Below are positions 9,882-18,591 of a stretch of 40,680 bases of DNA, in pieces. A program made the translations under genes and the position numbers. Under the pieces are notes generated by a model, which saw only the letters and a program-made list of their open reading frames with translations, did no database searches and had not been told where the DNA came from. This DNA comes from Paulinella micropora (taxonomy: Eukaryota; Cercozoa; Imbricatea; Euglyphida): NCBI GenBank assembly GCA_009731375.1, contig BJOX01000364.1, positions 354,187 to 394,866 on the forward strand, in the 5' to 3' direction. The stretch's first letter is position 1. Each line of letters begins with the position of its first letter.

Positions 9882-11012
9882 TCAAATAGAGTGTCCTGTC
9901 AGACGGTCCGCCCCACGCTTGAATACCGACGTGCTAACTATCTTCTTAGATAAGATATCAGCGCCTTTGTCCTCTGAGGGCGTCCAAGTGACTTCCACCT
10001 CCCCCTTCCGTATCGCCTCTGTAAAGTGATAGTGCCTCAACGCAATGTGGCGAAGCCGCTTACCAAACACAGAGTTAGGGGCCGTGCTCACTGTTGCTTG
10101 ATTGTCCACCCTCAGCACTGGCACCGCCATCAACTCCTTCTTCAACGGGTTTGCATCAGACCACGGCAGGGAGCGCACCACATTCTTCACCGCTTCGACA
10201 TCATGCAGTACCTCGGACGCAGCATAGGTTTCGCTTTCTTGCGTCCCTGTCGCAAGGTGCTTCTGAGTAGTCGCCCGTATAGCTACCGGCCCCCCTGCCA
10301 AAAACATCACTCCCCCTGTACGGGAGTACATCTTCTCACCGTTCCCCAGTGACGAGTCTGAGTCAGCCTGCAATACCCTGTTTCCGTTGGAAGAGAACCT
10401 GACCCCCCTGTTCCTGACGTACAGGAAGTATCGAAGAAGCTGCTCGGCTGCACAATACTCGAACTTCTCCTTGCTGGCCTGGTGCTCAGCAATACAAGCT
10501 ATTGCAAGAGTTGCCTCCGGTATACTCGCCTTCAGATAGATGAAGCTCCCTACAATCTCCTGCGGTTCATAACTCAACAACGCAGGCTCCATCTTCCAGC
10601 CTTCCGGTAGCCACGGCGTCTTCGCCGGCATCCACTGCCTTCCGTCATTTCTCTTGAACCTCACCGTCAGCGTGTCAATGTATTGCCTCTGCAGCAACGT
10701 AATCGCATACACCCCTGTAGACCTCTGGATCTCAAACTCGATCGACAAGAATTCCTTAACCATGCCCAAGTCTTTCACATTCCCCCATCCACTGTTCAGA
10801 GACTTGACATACTCTTGCCTGCTTTCTGTGCTTGCTGCCGCATGTATATTGTCATCCACGTGGTATGTGAGTATCTCTGTCTTCCCCGTTCCCTCATGGA
10901 TCCTTCCAAACAGCACCGGATCAACTATGCTCTGGCTGAACCCCATCTTCTGCTGGGTCGGTACTACTTTGTCGTTCCAGTAAATATGACCTGAAGGTTT
11001 CAGACCGTTCAC
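9882..11012 (-). CDS. Element C reverse transcriptase C-terminal half and RNase H
   Basis: The frame opens with a form of the 'L-Y-G-L-K-Q' box (MNGLKPSGHIYW). It carries the RT active site as YHVDD (about 10849-10866), in place of the usual Y-V-D-D. RNase H follows: LQADSDSSLG (first Asp), TGGVMFL, then TQESETYAAS (Glu of the 'S-x-x-E-A-E-Y' box) and LRVDNQATV (third Asp). The end is the typical K-G-A-D-I-L-S-K segment. Together these copy RNA to DNA and remove the RNA strand. Earlier RT boxes lie in another frame upstream. Confidence 0.85.
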   Translation of the reverse strand: MNGLKPSGHIYWNDKVVPTQQKMGFSQSIVDPVLFGRIHEGTGKTEILTYHVDDNIHAAASTESRQEYVKSLNSGWGNVKDLGMVKEFLSIEFEIQRSTGVYAITLLQRQYIDTLTVRFKRNDGRQWMPAKTPWLPEGWKMEPALLSYEPQEIVGSFIYLKASIPEATLAIACIAEHQASKEKFEYCAAEQLLRYFLYVRNRGVRFSSNGNRVLQADSDSSLGNGEKMYSRTGGVMFLAGGPVAIRATTQKHLATGTQESETYAASEVLHDVEAVKNVVRSLPWSDANPLKKELMAVPVLRVDNQATVSTAPNSVFGKRLRHIALRHYHFTEAIRKGEVEVTWTPSEDKGADILSKKIVSTSVFKRGADRLTGHSI

Positions 11013-12144
11013 TCCCCCAATCGCCTCCCACTAGTACCGTATATGGAGGTACATACCCTGCTGGCGGCTTCAACCACACCGGCACTCTCAGACGTGCATT
11101 AAGAAACGCGCTCTCCTCGTCCATGCTAAACATATCCATGTCCTGTAGCACGGCCAACGCACACGTCAACCACACCAGCTCTACCTTGCATGTAGGCAGA
11201 TCAACCCTGTCATACTGCCAGGAAGGCTGCAAAAAACCAATTCCAGTAATTCGCGACTTTGCCTCAACCATTGGCCCGTCCATTGTCTCTCTCTTCTCAA
11301 AGTCAACGAACCTTGTCGGCACAAGGGGCTCCCCAGGTGGCTTCTCCGACCTGTGACGCTCAACTATTGCCCCCAGTCGTAAGTGCTTGTCAATGTCTGC
11401 AAACCTAGACTCATTGAACTTCCCCGAGGCCGTCGCCTCACGATACGGAACCGCCACAGTCACCATAAACGCCCCAGACCTAAAGTTGCCTGGCCTAGTA
11501 CGCTCCCTGTTTCTTGGCTGAGCAACTATATTTGACTCCGACACAGCTGCTCCATCCCATGCCTGGCCCAACGGGACACCATGCCTGTTCCTCCTATTCT
11601 CTGCTCGAAGGACCGTAGAACTGGGAGCACTCCCTCTGCCCCCCACCTTTCCTTCTGCTCTCCTGACCACTGCTGCTCCTCCATCTCCATTTGCTACCCC
11701 CTCGTCTCCTTGTATCAGTTGGACAACCCCAGCGTCCCCACCAACCCCGCCAACGCCTCCCTGACCCGTCGCCGTTACTGGCAGACCATTGCTCGACAAC
11801 TCTTCAACTTCGACGACGTCTTCCGTTAGACCTTTTACAACCGCCCACTCGTCATCTGTGAAAATTTTTCCGGGATTACCGCTACATTCGCCACTTTTTT
11901 CCCGAGCCACCCCAGTGTCGTGAAATGAGCGCTGAAACGAAGTCGCCACTTTGCTCGTTGGGTAGAGAGTTGCCAACCATGCACCGTTGGGTCTCGAACC
12001 ATTATATCCGCAGTCAGTTTGAGCTTCCTTTCGTAGAAACTCCACACCAGATATGCAGATTGTTCCACATTGACCCCCATAAATACCCCAGGCTCCCCCT
12101 TTTCCTCTCCCTTCTTTCCTTCCTTGTACATGACGCACAAGCAA
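10921..12144 (-). CDS. Element C integrase-RT linker and RT N-terminal half
   Basis: The first ~270 residues are low-conservation linker (Gly/Val/Ala and charged stretches). RT then begins with a K-S-R-I-T-G-I-G-F form of 'K-A-R-L-V-A-K-G', the D-L-P-T-C-K-V box, and MFSMDEESAFLNA, which holds the first catalytic Asp ('D-V-x-x-A-F-L'). WLKPPAGYVPP matches the following 'M-x-x-P-x-G' turn. The frame changes near 11000 to that of the C-terminal half, so one small indel separates the two. Confidence 0.8.
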   Translation of the reverse strand: MLVRHVQGRKEGRGKGGAWGIYGGQCGTICISGVEFLRKEAQTDCGYNGSRPNGAWLATLYPTSKVATSFQRSFHDTGVAREKSGECSGNPGKIFTDDEWAVVKGLTEDVVEVEELSSNGLPVTATGQGGVGGVGGDAGVVQLIQGDEGVANGDGGAAVVRRAEGKVGGRGSAPSSTVLRAENRRNRHGVPLGQAWDGAAVSESNIVAQPRNRERTRPGNFRSGAFMVTVAVPYREATASGKFNESRFADIDKHLRLGAIVERHRSEKPPGEPLVPTRFVDFEKRETMDGPMVEAKSRITGIGFLQPSWQYDRVDLPTCKVELVWLTCALAVLQDMDMFSMDEESAFLNARLRVPVWLKPPAGYVPPYTVLVGGDWGSERSETFRSYLLERQSSTDPAEDGVQPEHS

Positions 12145-13103
12145 CCAAAGGGGTACAGCATAGAGTAGTGAGGGGGTGGTCGCCCGTAGAAAGCCTCATG
12201 CCTTGACATAGTTGTCCCTTTCCTCCCCTGAAGGTTGATTAGAAACACCGCATAGTTGACCGCCAGCGGTAGAAAGTAAACCGGTACAGACCTTGCAACC
12301 AGCAAAGTCGTCGCCAGCCCAAACACCACCTTAATCCCCGCCTTGGCGTAGGCATCCTTGTTGGGACCATTCCTCACAGGCAGGTGACGTTCAACCCCAG
12401 TTTGCTTCAAATGTTCCTTTATCCCTGTAGCAACCCACTCTTTGTCCGTACGAAACTTTTTCATCCGATTCCCCGTCTGGGTCTCAGACCAGGCTTGCAG
12501 CTGCTTTACCTGCTCCAGAGTGGCCTTCTGGTCCCTTGTCTTGCACCAGTGGTTCTTCAGCAGCCCAGTTACATTGTCCACAAACAAGTTGCAGTACGGG
12601 GTTTCCCCATACATAGGGAACATGATCCTTCCCGTCCCATCTCCACTCCAATCCTCGCCAGCCTTCTCGCAGACCGTTAGAGACGCACCCATGTAGTTGG
12701 AGTGCTTCCTCATCTTGGTTGTCTGACACGATGTACAGTCGTGGTCCCCCACCGAACCCTTTCCACTCAGGGTTATATTATTTATCTTTACAAACTGTCT
12801 CGCCATCGTGTCACCAAAATGGAATATGTCATGTAAACCACCCATGTCCACTTTCGTTGCAGGATTCATCGACGTGGTCCACAATGCGGAGGGATAGCAT
12901 GGATAAGGTGAATCCCCACTCTCCTTCTTGCCTTCTTGTCGCACAGTGTTAAATCTATACTGGCAGGTCTCCGGATCGAAGTCCCCTACCAATATTTTCT
13001 CACTGGGGCGCAGGTCAATTCTCTTCTTCGTAACGAAGAAACCGTCATCCTGCATCACAATTGCGTATCCCTTTTTCTGTAACTGGCCAGCCGAGAAGAG
13101 CAC
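11835..13103 (-). CDS. Element C pre-integrase zinc domain and integrase
   Basis: A GAG-pre-integrase segment has HDIFH (H-X3-H) and CTSC (C-X2-C). The core shows WSGDGTG (first Asp), LFVDNVTG for the usual 'F-V-D-D-Y-S', and KFRTDKEWV (second Asp). The region that should hold 'N-G-x-A-E-R' reads NKDAYAK, so the catalytic Glu appears lost. A wing with LPLAVNYAVFLIN, YPFGCLCVMY and FMGVN follows the normal copia layout. Integrase joins the cDNA to the host chromosome; this copy is probably inactive at the third catalytic position. Confidence 0.8.
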   Translation of the reverse strand: MLFSAGQLQKKGYAIVMQDDGFFVTKKRIDLRPSEKILVGDFDPETCQYRFNTVRQEGKKESGDSPYPCYPSALWTTSMNPATKVDMGGLHDIFHFGDTMARQFVKINNITLSGKGSVGDHDCTSCQTTKMRKHSNYMGASLTVCEKAGEDWSGDGTGRIMFPMYGETPYCNLFVDNVTGLLKNHWCKTRDQKATLEQVKQLQAWSETQTGNRMKKFRTDKEWVATGIKEHLKQTGVERHLPVRNGPNKDAYAKAGIKVVFGLATTLLVARSVPVYFLPLAVNYAVFLINLQGRKGTTMSRHEAFYGRPPPHYSMLYPFGCLCVMYKEGKKGEEKGEPGVFMGVNVEQSAYLVWSFYERKLKLTADIMVRDPTVHGWQLSTQRAKWRLRFSAHFTTLGWLGKKVANVAVIPEKFSQMTSGRL

Positions 13104-14710
13104 CCTATCAGCGTTTCAAGGCAGTAGGTTTCGCCCATCATCACTTCCTGTGGTACACCCTCTCCCGACACACCAACGAACATCATCTTGCCCATCGCCG
13201 TTGCCCTTGTAGGTCCATCGATGCCCCTGAGGCCCAGCTCCTCATCTTCCTTGTCCCGTAACATCGAGGCATCCGGCACCAAGTGTTTCGTTGATCCACT
13301 GTCAAGGTAAATCGCCCTCCTGTCAGAGGAGAATCCCCCTTCATCTGCCATCATGCTGGCAGGCCCATCATCAATTGGTGTGTTTGGCGGCTTCTCTTCC
13401 TCGTCCTCCTCTCCCCCAGTCTCGCCTTCATTGACCGACGGCCCTTCATCCGCCCTCGTCCCAACTGTGATGGTGGTTTTCATCTCGTCCCACGTCCCCA
13501 CCACCCTCTCCGCCGACGTAGATGCTTGTTCTTGCCCTTGCCCACGTCGTACAACCGCTAGCGGACCCGTCTGGTCCTCCCTTTCTCCATCGGATACAGA
13601 TAGAGTCGCACTCACTGTCTTCTTCTCTTCCGTCGCAATAGCGTGCGGCGGTGGGAACTGTCGCGCTCTTTCTCGCAGTAACATTCTCTCGTTGTCATTT
13701 ATCGCCATGTCCAACGCTTGCATCAGAGCTTCCCAACTAACGTCGATCCACTCAACCACTTCCGCCGTTGGCTTCATTCTCAGATCCCGATTGTACCTCG
13801 GCATCTGTTCCGTCTTCCCCGGGTCCGGTGCCTCGTGAAAGAAGCGAAGCATCCTCTGGTATGCCAAGTCCGCCCTCATCTGAGCGATGGTCGACGCATG
13901 CCCACCATACCCTCGTCCCGGAGCAGACGCTTCATTCTCCAGCACCGCCTTCCATGTCGACTTGAGGCCATCCGTCTGAGTTAACTCGCAGAAGACCTTA
14001 TGGGTTTTCCAGTCCTGCGCCTGACACCATCTGCCGCAGTAGTAGACCAGCTTACAATGGCCACACTTCTTAGTCGCTGTTATCGCACAGAATTCGCATT
14101 CCCTTGGGACTCTCTTCAGTATTGCCTCCGGTGCGTCCAATCCGACTTCCCTTTCGAGCCCCTTGACATACGATTCCCAGTCAGCTGGTACCACTTTGAA
14201 ATTGTAGAGCCATTTCCAGTAACGTAGCTCGCTCAAGCAGGCGTTGTTAAAGCACGTCCAGAAGTCAGCGATATTTACTTTGCCATTATACGCTTCATCT
14301 GGCGCGTCCCCCTCCTCTTCTCCAATGAACAACATCGGGGCAGGAGCAGCCATGAACGCATACGCCTGCTTCTCGTCGCCCTTCCGCCCAACCTCCACGA
14401 GGCCTCCCCCATCCGCAGCTGGCGCCAAGTAAGCCTCCATCATTCTCGGGACTTCCATTTCGTTGGGTGTCACTGCCAGACACGACACGGCCTGCATACC
14501 GTTGTTGGGTTTCTTTCCGCCAGCCTTCTCCCCCGGCCTAGCGTTAGTTTGAGTTGCGCTTCCGTTACCCCTCGGCTTCTGGTTCCCATTCGCCTTCAGG
14601 TTTCCGTTCGGCAGCATCCTTTTGCGGTATCTTTCCTTCAATGTAGGACACCTTCTTCCCTGGTGGTTGTGGCCCGGAATCCGGCATTTGTACACGTGAA
14701 GTACTTGTGC
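13055..14710 (-). CDS. Element C gag-pol region: MYND finger, acidic linker, protease
   Basis: The open frame extends to 14935, but the part that continues gag begins near 14700 after a frameshift, with KCRIPGHNHQGRRC, possibly a second knuckle. A linker leads to a perfect MYND finger (13988-14098), then about 190 residues of mixed and acidic sequence. The retroviral-type aspartic protease follows, with YLDSGSTKHLV (active-site D-S-G near 13290-13303). The protease frame is lost near 13100 where integrase opens in another frame. The whole lies between nucleocapsid and protease, where ordinary copia elements have only a short spacer. Confidence 0.8.
   Translation of the reverse strand, partial: AQVLHVYKCRIPGHNHQGRRCPTLKERYRKRMLPNGNLKANGNQKPRGNGSATQTNARPGEKAGGKKPNNGMQAVSCLAVTPNEMEVPRMMEAYLAPAADGGGLVEVGRKGDEKQAYAFMAAPAPMLFIGEEEGDAPDEAYNGKVNIADFWTCFNNACLSELRYWKWLYNFKVVPADWESYVKGLEREVGLDAPEAILKRVPRECEFCAITATKKCGHCKLVYYCGRWCQAQDWKTHKVFCELTQTDGLKSTWKAVLENEASAPGRGYGGHASTIAQMRADLAYQRMLRFFHEAPDPGKTEQMPRYNRDLRMKPTAEVVEWIDVSWEALMQALDMAINDNERMLLRERARQFPPPHAIATEEKKTVSATLSVSDGEREDQTGPLAVVRRGQGQEQASTSAERVVGTWDEMKTTITVGTRADEGPSVNEGETGGEEDEEEKPPNTPIDDGPASMMADEGGFSSDRRAIYLDSGSTKHLVPDASMLRDKEDEELGLRGIDGPTRATAMGKMMFVGVSGEGVPQEVMMGETYCLETLIGCSSRLASYRKRDTQL
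13988..14098 (-). other. MYND-type zinc finger within element C
   Basis: The spacing is C-X2-C-X7-C-X2-C-X5-C-X3-C-X7-H-X3-C, with the usual Tyr-Tyr before the fifth Cys and Trp three before the His. All eight metal ligands are present and in frame. MYND fingers bind proline-rich peptides in partner proteins and are not a standard part of copia polyproteins. In this element it may recruit a host factor or mediate gag contacts; that role is inference. Confidence 0.9.
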
Positions 14711-14919
14711 GGGTGGCCGCAGTTGTAGCATTCCAGCTTTCGTGTCTCCTTCGGTTGGTTCCCTTTCATTTTCTGTTGCGTTGCAACCATCGCCATGCTC
14801 GTTTCTCTTTCTTCCCTGGGCAGCGCTTCGTTTGCGATCACCCTCCGTTCGAAGAGCCTCTTGAACTCCTCCCAGGTAGCCATGGGGTAGCCACTTGCGC
14901 GTCCAGGAAGGCTTTCCAT
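14638..14919 (-). CDS. Element C gag, nucleocapsid segment
   Basis: The frame runs through WEEFKRLFERRV, a typical end of the gag helical domain, to a zinc knuckle CYNCGHPHKYFTC (C-X2-C-X3-H-X4-C, one residue shorter than canonical). It then shifts frame. The preceding capsid-like part is in another frame that overlaps here. Confidence 0.7.
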   Translation of the reverse strand: MESLPGRASGYPMATWEEFKRLFERRVIANEALPREERETSMAMVATQQKMKGNQPKETRKLECYNCGHPHKYFTCTNAGFRATTTREEGVLH

Positions 14920-15578
14920 AATTGCTTCTGCTCACACTTTGCCAGTGCAGTTTTAATTAACTGCATTCTCAACGTAGCGCTGATCGATTCCCCGTGCTCT
15001 TCCTGGAACTGGCAATGTGACTCAAAGTCACTGGGTTGAGCTCGTAGATCTTCTCTACAATTAAATTTCCATTGACATACCATGTTGTTTCGTCTTTGCT
15101 TCTGGTGCGCATCGTTCCCTTGATACCTTTCTCGTAGCATTCTTAATAATTCCTCCGGCCTCAACTGCTCTTCGCGTACCAAGTGCCGCACGATCCGTTC
15201 AGACGCCGATCCGTAGTCCAGTCCCTTATACATTCACATGAAGATTTGAGCCCTTCTGGCCATCAATCTTCTCCTCTGAACCGGAGTCAGCTCGTTCTTT
15301 TGCTCTTGTTGCTTGTTGTCGGTGTCGCCCCTTGCACGCCTTGCCGCTCCTAACTTGGCCTCCTCTGCTTCTGCTCGCAGTTCAGCTTCCATCTCGGTCC
15401 GCCATCGGATCACATCGGCCAGGGGCTTCACATATTCCCAACACTCCACCGATGCGAGATCTGCCCGAACTTGTGCATACCAGTCATCCCAGCTCCGTCC
15501 AGTAACTCCATCCTTGAATGTAGGCGCCTTTCTCTGAAGAACAGCGGTCGCAGCATCCTTTAGCGCAGAAGAGGACAT
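14838..15578 (-). CDS. Element C gag, N-terminal and capsid-like part, with in-frame TGA
   Basis: ATG (15576-15578) lies within the primer-binding site, four bases from the LTR, so the transcript has almost no leader after the LTR. The frame opens MSSSALKDAATAV, includes GRSWDDWYAQVRADL, and meets TGA at 15234-15236. It then stays open in the same frame to 14838, with the copia-like LLRMLRERYQGND and F-x-x-H-C segments. The TGA is flanked on both sides by ATG. Translation may be broken there, or restart at the second ATG. Confidence 0.75.
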
Positions 15579-15872
15579 AACCCTTTGTATTAATACTTGT
15601 CAAGAACGGTGTCGAAGACCGGAGCACTTTGTGACTTGCTTAGTTTGGCAAATCTAAGATACTTTACTAAAGCATAGATTGAGGTACAGAAAAGGCGCGA
15701 TCTACAAACGCGTGTCCTGACCTGATTACTGCAAGTGGCATAATCAGTCTAAGTCCAGTGACCAGTGTCAGTCCTATCATGAATTGTCTAGATCTCAGAT
15801 TTCAATTGTGTAATTGTACGGCCTAACGAATTATAAATACCATTCTATTCTAGCAATGAAGTTGGTACAAAG
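15571..15872 (-). repeat. 5' LTR and primer-binding site of element C
   Basis: The LTR is 15583-15872 (290 bp), minus-strand CTTTGTACC...TTAATACAAAG. Minus-strand GGTTATGTCCTC (15571-15582) follows at once; its GGTTATG matches the copia initiator-tRNA site and holds the gag ATG. The target duplication GGGAT is at 15873-15877. Confidence 0.9.
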
Positions 15873-15877
15873 GGGAT

Positions 15878-16119
15878 AGTATTAGCTATGTGTTGTTATA
15901 TTGCCGAACTCCACTGGAGACGTAGGATAGCTCACTTTCTCATATGTGATAAGTCTGTGGTATTAATATTAATGTTGATGTGTTAATGCTTAACGATGTG
16001 TTTAGGTTTTGCTGTTGAGTTGTGACAGTGTTTTATTAATTAAATTGTTTGGTTGTTGTCTGGCTTTATGACATTTACTATGTTGGCACATATCGGCCGC
16101 TATTCCTAAATAGGGGGAG
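15878..16119 (+). other. Element D interior right of the element C insertion, with polypurine tract
   Basis: About 240 bases, AT-rich with no ORF. It continues the element D interior interrupted at 9502. TAGGGGGAG at 16111-16119 abuts the D 3' LTR. Confidence 0.75.
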
Positions 16120-16397
16120 CAATGGACAATTTGTTAATGTAGTATTTAGTCATATCGGCCTCTACATGTTTTTACATAGTTATTAATATTTCTGGTACTG
16201 GTGGCAGTCAGTTCCTTTATATGACTGATAGTTGCTTTACCTATTTACTCATTTGTATTTCCTTTATTCAAGTTTAGGCGGGTAGATAGTTCAATTTGAT
16301 TGAGCCTGTGTTGGGTTCAGTTTCCTTCTGTCTCAATAAAGACCAAGTGTCTACAAAATAGGAACCCCTCCCCCGGCAACCTCCTATCATTACAACG
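16120..16397 (+). repeat. 3' LTR of element D (278 bp)
   Basis: CAATGGACAATTTG...ATTACAACG, directly after the polypurine tract. It has AATAAA inside CTCAATAAAGACC, a good poly(A) signal. AAAGG follows at 16398-16402. Confidence 0.88.
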
Positions 16398-16402
16398 AAA
16401 GG

Positions 16403-17194
16403 GCAAGGCCCATGGACAAAAACCTCCGCACTTGCTTTCCGTCTTAAACCTGCACTCGGGGCGTCCCCCTCCTACCGGCTTGCGACTTCTAAACTCGAAG
16501 AATTTGACCATACTGAACAATTCCCGCCAGTCCAACTGCCGACGTCACAAAAGATGTACCTTCCAGAAATTGACCCACGTAACGCACGGATATGGGTAAA
16601 AAGGGTAATGGTAAAAAGCTGGTGCCACCAGTACCAGGACTGATGATAAGTACTACAAAGGACTGTATTAACAAATCAGCTAATAATACTAATAACAGAA
16701 ACAACTACCACTAACGGATAATTAAGTAACAAGGGACATAACTGAGGAGAAAGGGTCTCAGGCTATCCAATGAAGGCTTGTATGGTCTGCAGGGCGTAGA
16801 TGCAGTGATGAGCTGTGCTCAAGAAGATAGTTTTTGAGGCCGGGAAAAATCAGTGCTGCAAGACTGGTTACGGTTGTGTGGTTACGGATGTTGCTGGGTT
16901 AGAGTGGAAGGAAAGGTAGCACGGCCAGTGAGGAAATTACTAGTTGATATAGGTAAAAAAGGAAATTGCTAGTGCATTCAGACTGAAAATTCACGAGGGC
17001 AGTGATATGGGTAAAAAAGGAAATTGCTAGAGTAAAAAGGGATTTTCAAGTTCAGAGCAAAACCCAAGTGAGAAAATAGTCACCTAAATGCTGAACTTGA
17101 AGTCCGAGCTTGAAACAAGTTAGGTTATGGTATTGCACATTTGAGTAAGTTTATTAGTTCCTTAGTTAGTTATTCGGGTTCCCCCGGTTAGCCT
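16403..17194. other. Non-coding spacer between elements D and B
   Basis: No ORF or domain is seen. A 27-base block (gatatRggtaaaaaaggaaa, then ttgctag) occurs twice, near 16953 and 17005, with a weaker third match near 16590. CCGTT at 17195-17199 is the target duplication of element B. Confidence 0.45.
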
Positions 17195-17199
17195 CCGTT

Positions 17200-17549
17200 C
17201 GATGATTAGGTATAAACCGGTCACTCACGGACCTTACCCTACCTTTCACTTGCGCTTTGCCGGGAGACTTCGTTAAAAGCCAGGTTGCTCACAGCCACTT
17301 TAATCCGAAGACACAAACGCAGAACTGAACTGCAGAAGAGCTAACTAGTCTAAGTGCGTGACTAGCAGTAACTGACGCTCAATAATATGGTCCGGTGCAC
17401 GATGGTAAAAGCGTAACGTGCACAATTGACTTGGATTACCCATTACCGTTACTACTAATTATGACTTAGTAAAATGTTACCGCACATATAAATCAATCAT
17501 AATTACGGCTTAAGCAGTACTCGAAGTTACCTGTCCAACGCTACCCCTT
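17200..17549 (-). repeat. 3' LTR of element B with polypurine tract
   Basis: The LTR is 17200-17540. On the minus strand it starts CGTTGGACAGG and ends CCTAATCATCG, so the ends are not TG...CA. Minus-strand AAGGGGTAG (17541-17549) directly precedes CGTTGG and fixes the edge. Confidence 0.9.
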
Positions 17550-18150
17550 AATTCAAAGTCAATTGTCCTGTGATGTGACTTCACAATATCCTGTTACATC
17601 TGGTGAGCTTAATACTAATATGTGCTGTAGTAACGCGACGCAAAACGTAGAAAGTCGTAAATCGTAGTGATCCATATGAATCACCAATTCCTTGCTGAAA
17701 AGCATCTCGATCAAGTAGATCAATTAAACTGATGTAAAAGGCTCGTACGATAACGACGTGACACGAACTTACAAATTAGAGTAACAATTACGTCCACCAA
17801 AATAATAGCAATCCTGTAAGACTGCTTCTTCGCGTGTGAATTACGATTACAACTAATTACTATAACCAGCCCACGATAAACGTTAATAACTGTAGTATGC
17901 CCGTTCGCGATTCGACAACTGAGCTCACTGCCTCGTCCTCCTCCTCCATTCTGCTCTTGCCGCGTTGACCGATGGTGACTTGAGGTCACGCGCTTCAACT
18001 GCGCTCGAATTCAAATCGACGGAATCAATCGTCTCCTCCCGAATGGACACCTATATAGAGACATCGCCTGCAAAGAAAAGACTCACACTCACACAAAAGA
18101 ACATCATGAGTGAACTCAGCGGAAATTTGCGGATTTTCCGTTAAGAAGGT
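17550..18150 (-). other. Element B 3' untranslated region
   Basis: About 600 bases lie between the end of RNase H and the polypurine tract. No domain is seen; minus-strand frames are short. This is long for a copia element and may hold transcription-end signals or a decayed extra ORF. Confidence 0.5.
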
Positions 18151-18591
18151 TTATGTTTTAAGAGTGATCATGAATTTACTAACCAAGTACTCAAATTGGT
18201 CCTTAGGTACATGTTTAGTTAATACATCTGCTATCTGTTTCTGAGTTCCTACTTTTACAAACCTTACTTCTTTATCACGTTGTGCGTGATGCATGAAATG
18301 TAGTTCAAGTGGTAGATGTTTAGTGCGTGACCCTGACATTCCTCTCTCTGCCGCTAAAATAGTTTGTGCGTTGTCCTCAAATAATTATAATGGGCTTTTC
18401 TGTGCTACTCCTAATTCCTCCGCTATATGTCTAACTGCTAACCCTTCACGAATACATTCTACTGCTGCGAAGATTTCCGCATCATTCGAGCTTAATGCAA
18501 TCCGTGATTTTCGTTTCGATAACCATGCAATTGGGTCACCTCCCCATAGAACTATATACCCTGTACGAGACTTTCCTGTCTTCTTGCACAC
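18151..18591 (-). CDS. Element B RNase H, one in-frame TAA
   Basis: The frame carries SRTGYIVLWGGDPIAWLSKR and LSSNDAEIFAA, forms of the 'S-x-x-G-Y-x-F' and 'S-S-x-E-A-E-Y' boxes with Asp-Ala-Glu. TAA at 18385-18387 interrupts it, and the same frame goes on through LFEDNAQTI (third Asp) and RTKHLPLELHF to IADVLTKHV. All blocks of copia RNase H are present in order. The TAA replaces an unconserved residue. Confidence 0.8.

Larger units (their letters stand above)
9503..15872 (-). mobile_element. Element C: full gag-pol Ty1/copia element with a MYND finger
   Basis: LTRs at 15583-15872 (5') and 9503-9797 (3') carry CTTTGTA...TACAAAG terminal inverted repeats. GGGAT is duplicated at 9498-9502 and 15873-15877. 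On the minus strand the order is gag, CCHC knuckle, MYND finger, protease (DSG), integrase, reverse transcriptase, RNase H. Integrase before RT marks the Ty1/copia (Pseudoviridae) type. The coding part is broken by about five frameshifts and one in-frame TGA. It lies antisense within element D. Confidence 0.93.
7530..16397 (+). mobile_element. Element D: non-autonomous LTR element, split by element C
   Basis: Direct LTRs at 7530-7827 and 16120-16397 start CAATGGACAATTT and end ATTACAACG. The flanks carry the perfect duplication AAAGG (7525-7529, 16398-16402). GGTTATGGAGCC follows the left LTR and TAGGGGGAG precedes the right LTR, so it runs on +. Removing element C with one GGGAT copy leaves about 2.5 kb, with no protease, integrase or RT. 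By eye its LTRs differ more than those of C, which fits D being the older host. Confidence 0.88.

Noticed and set aside
11581-14483. Plus-strand ORFs opposite element C pol
   Set aside because: Shadows of the minus-strand polyprotein, without domains of their own.
17720-17998. Minus-strand ORF in the element B 3' untranslated region
   Set aside because: Short, no motif, and not shared with element C; probably chance.
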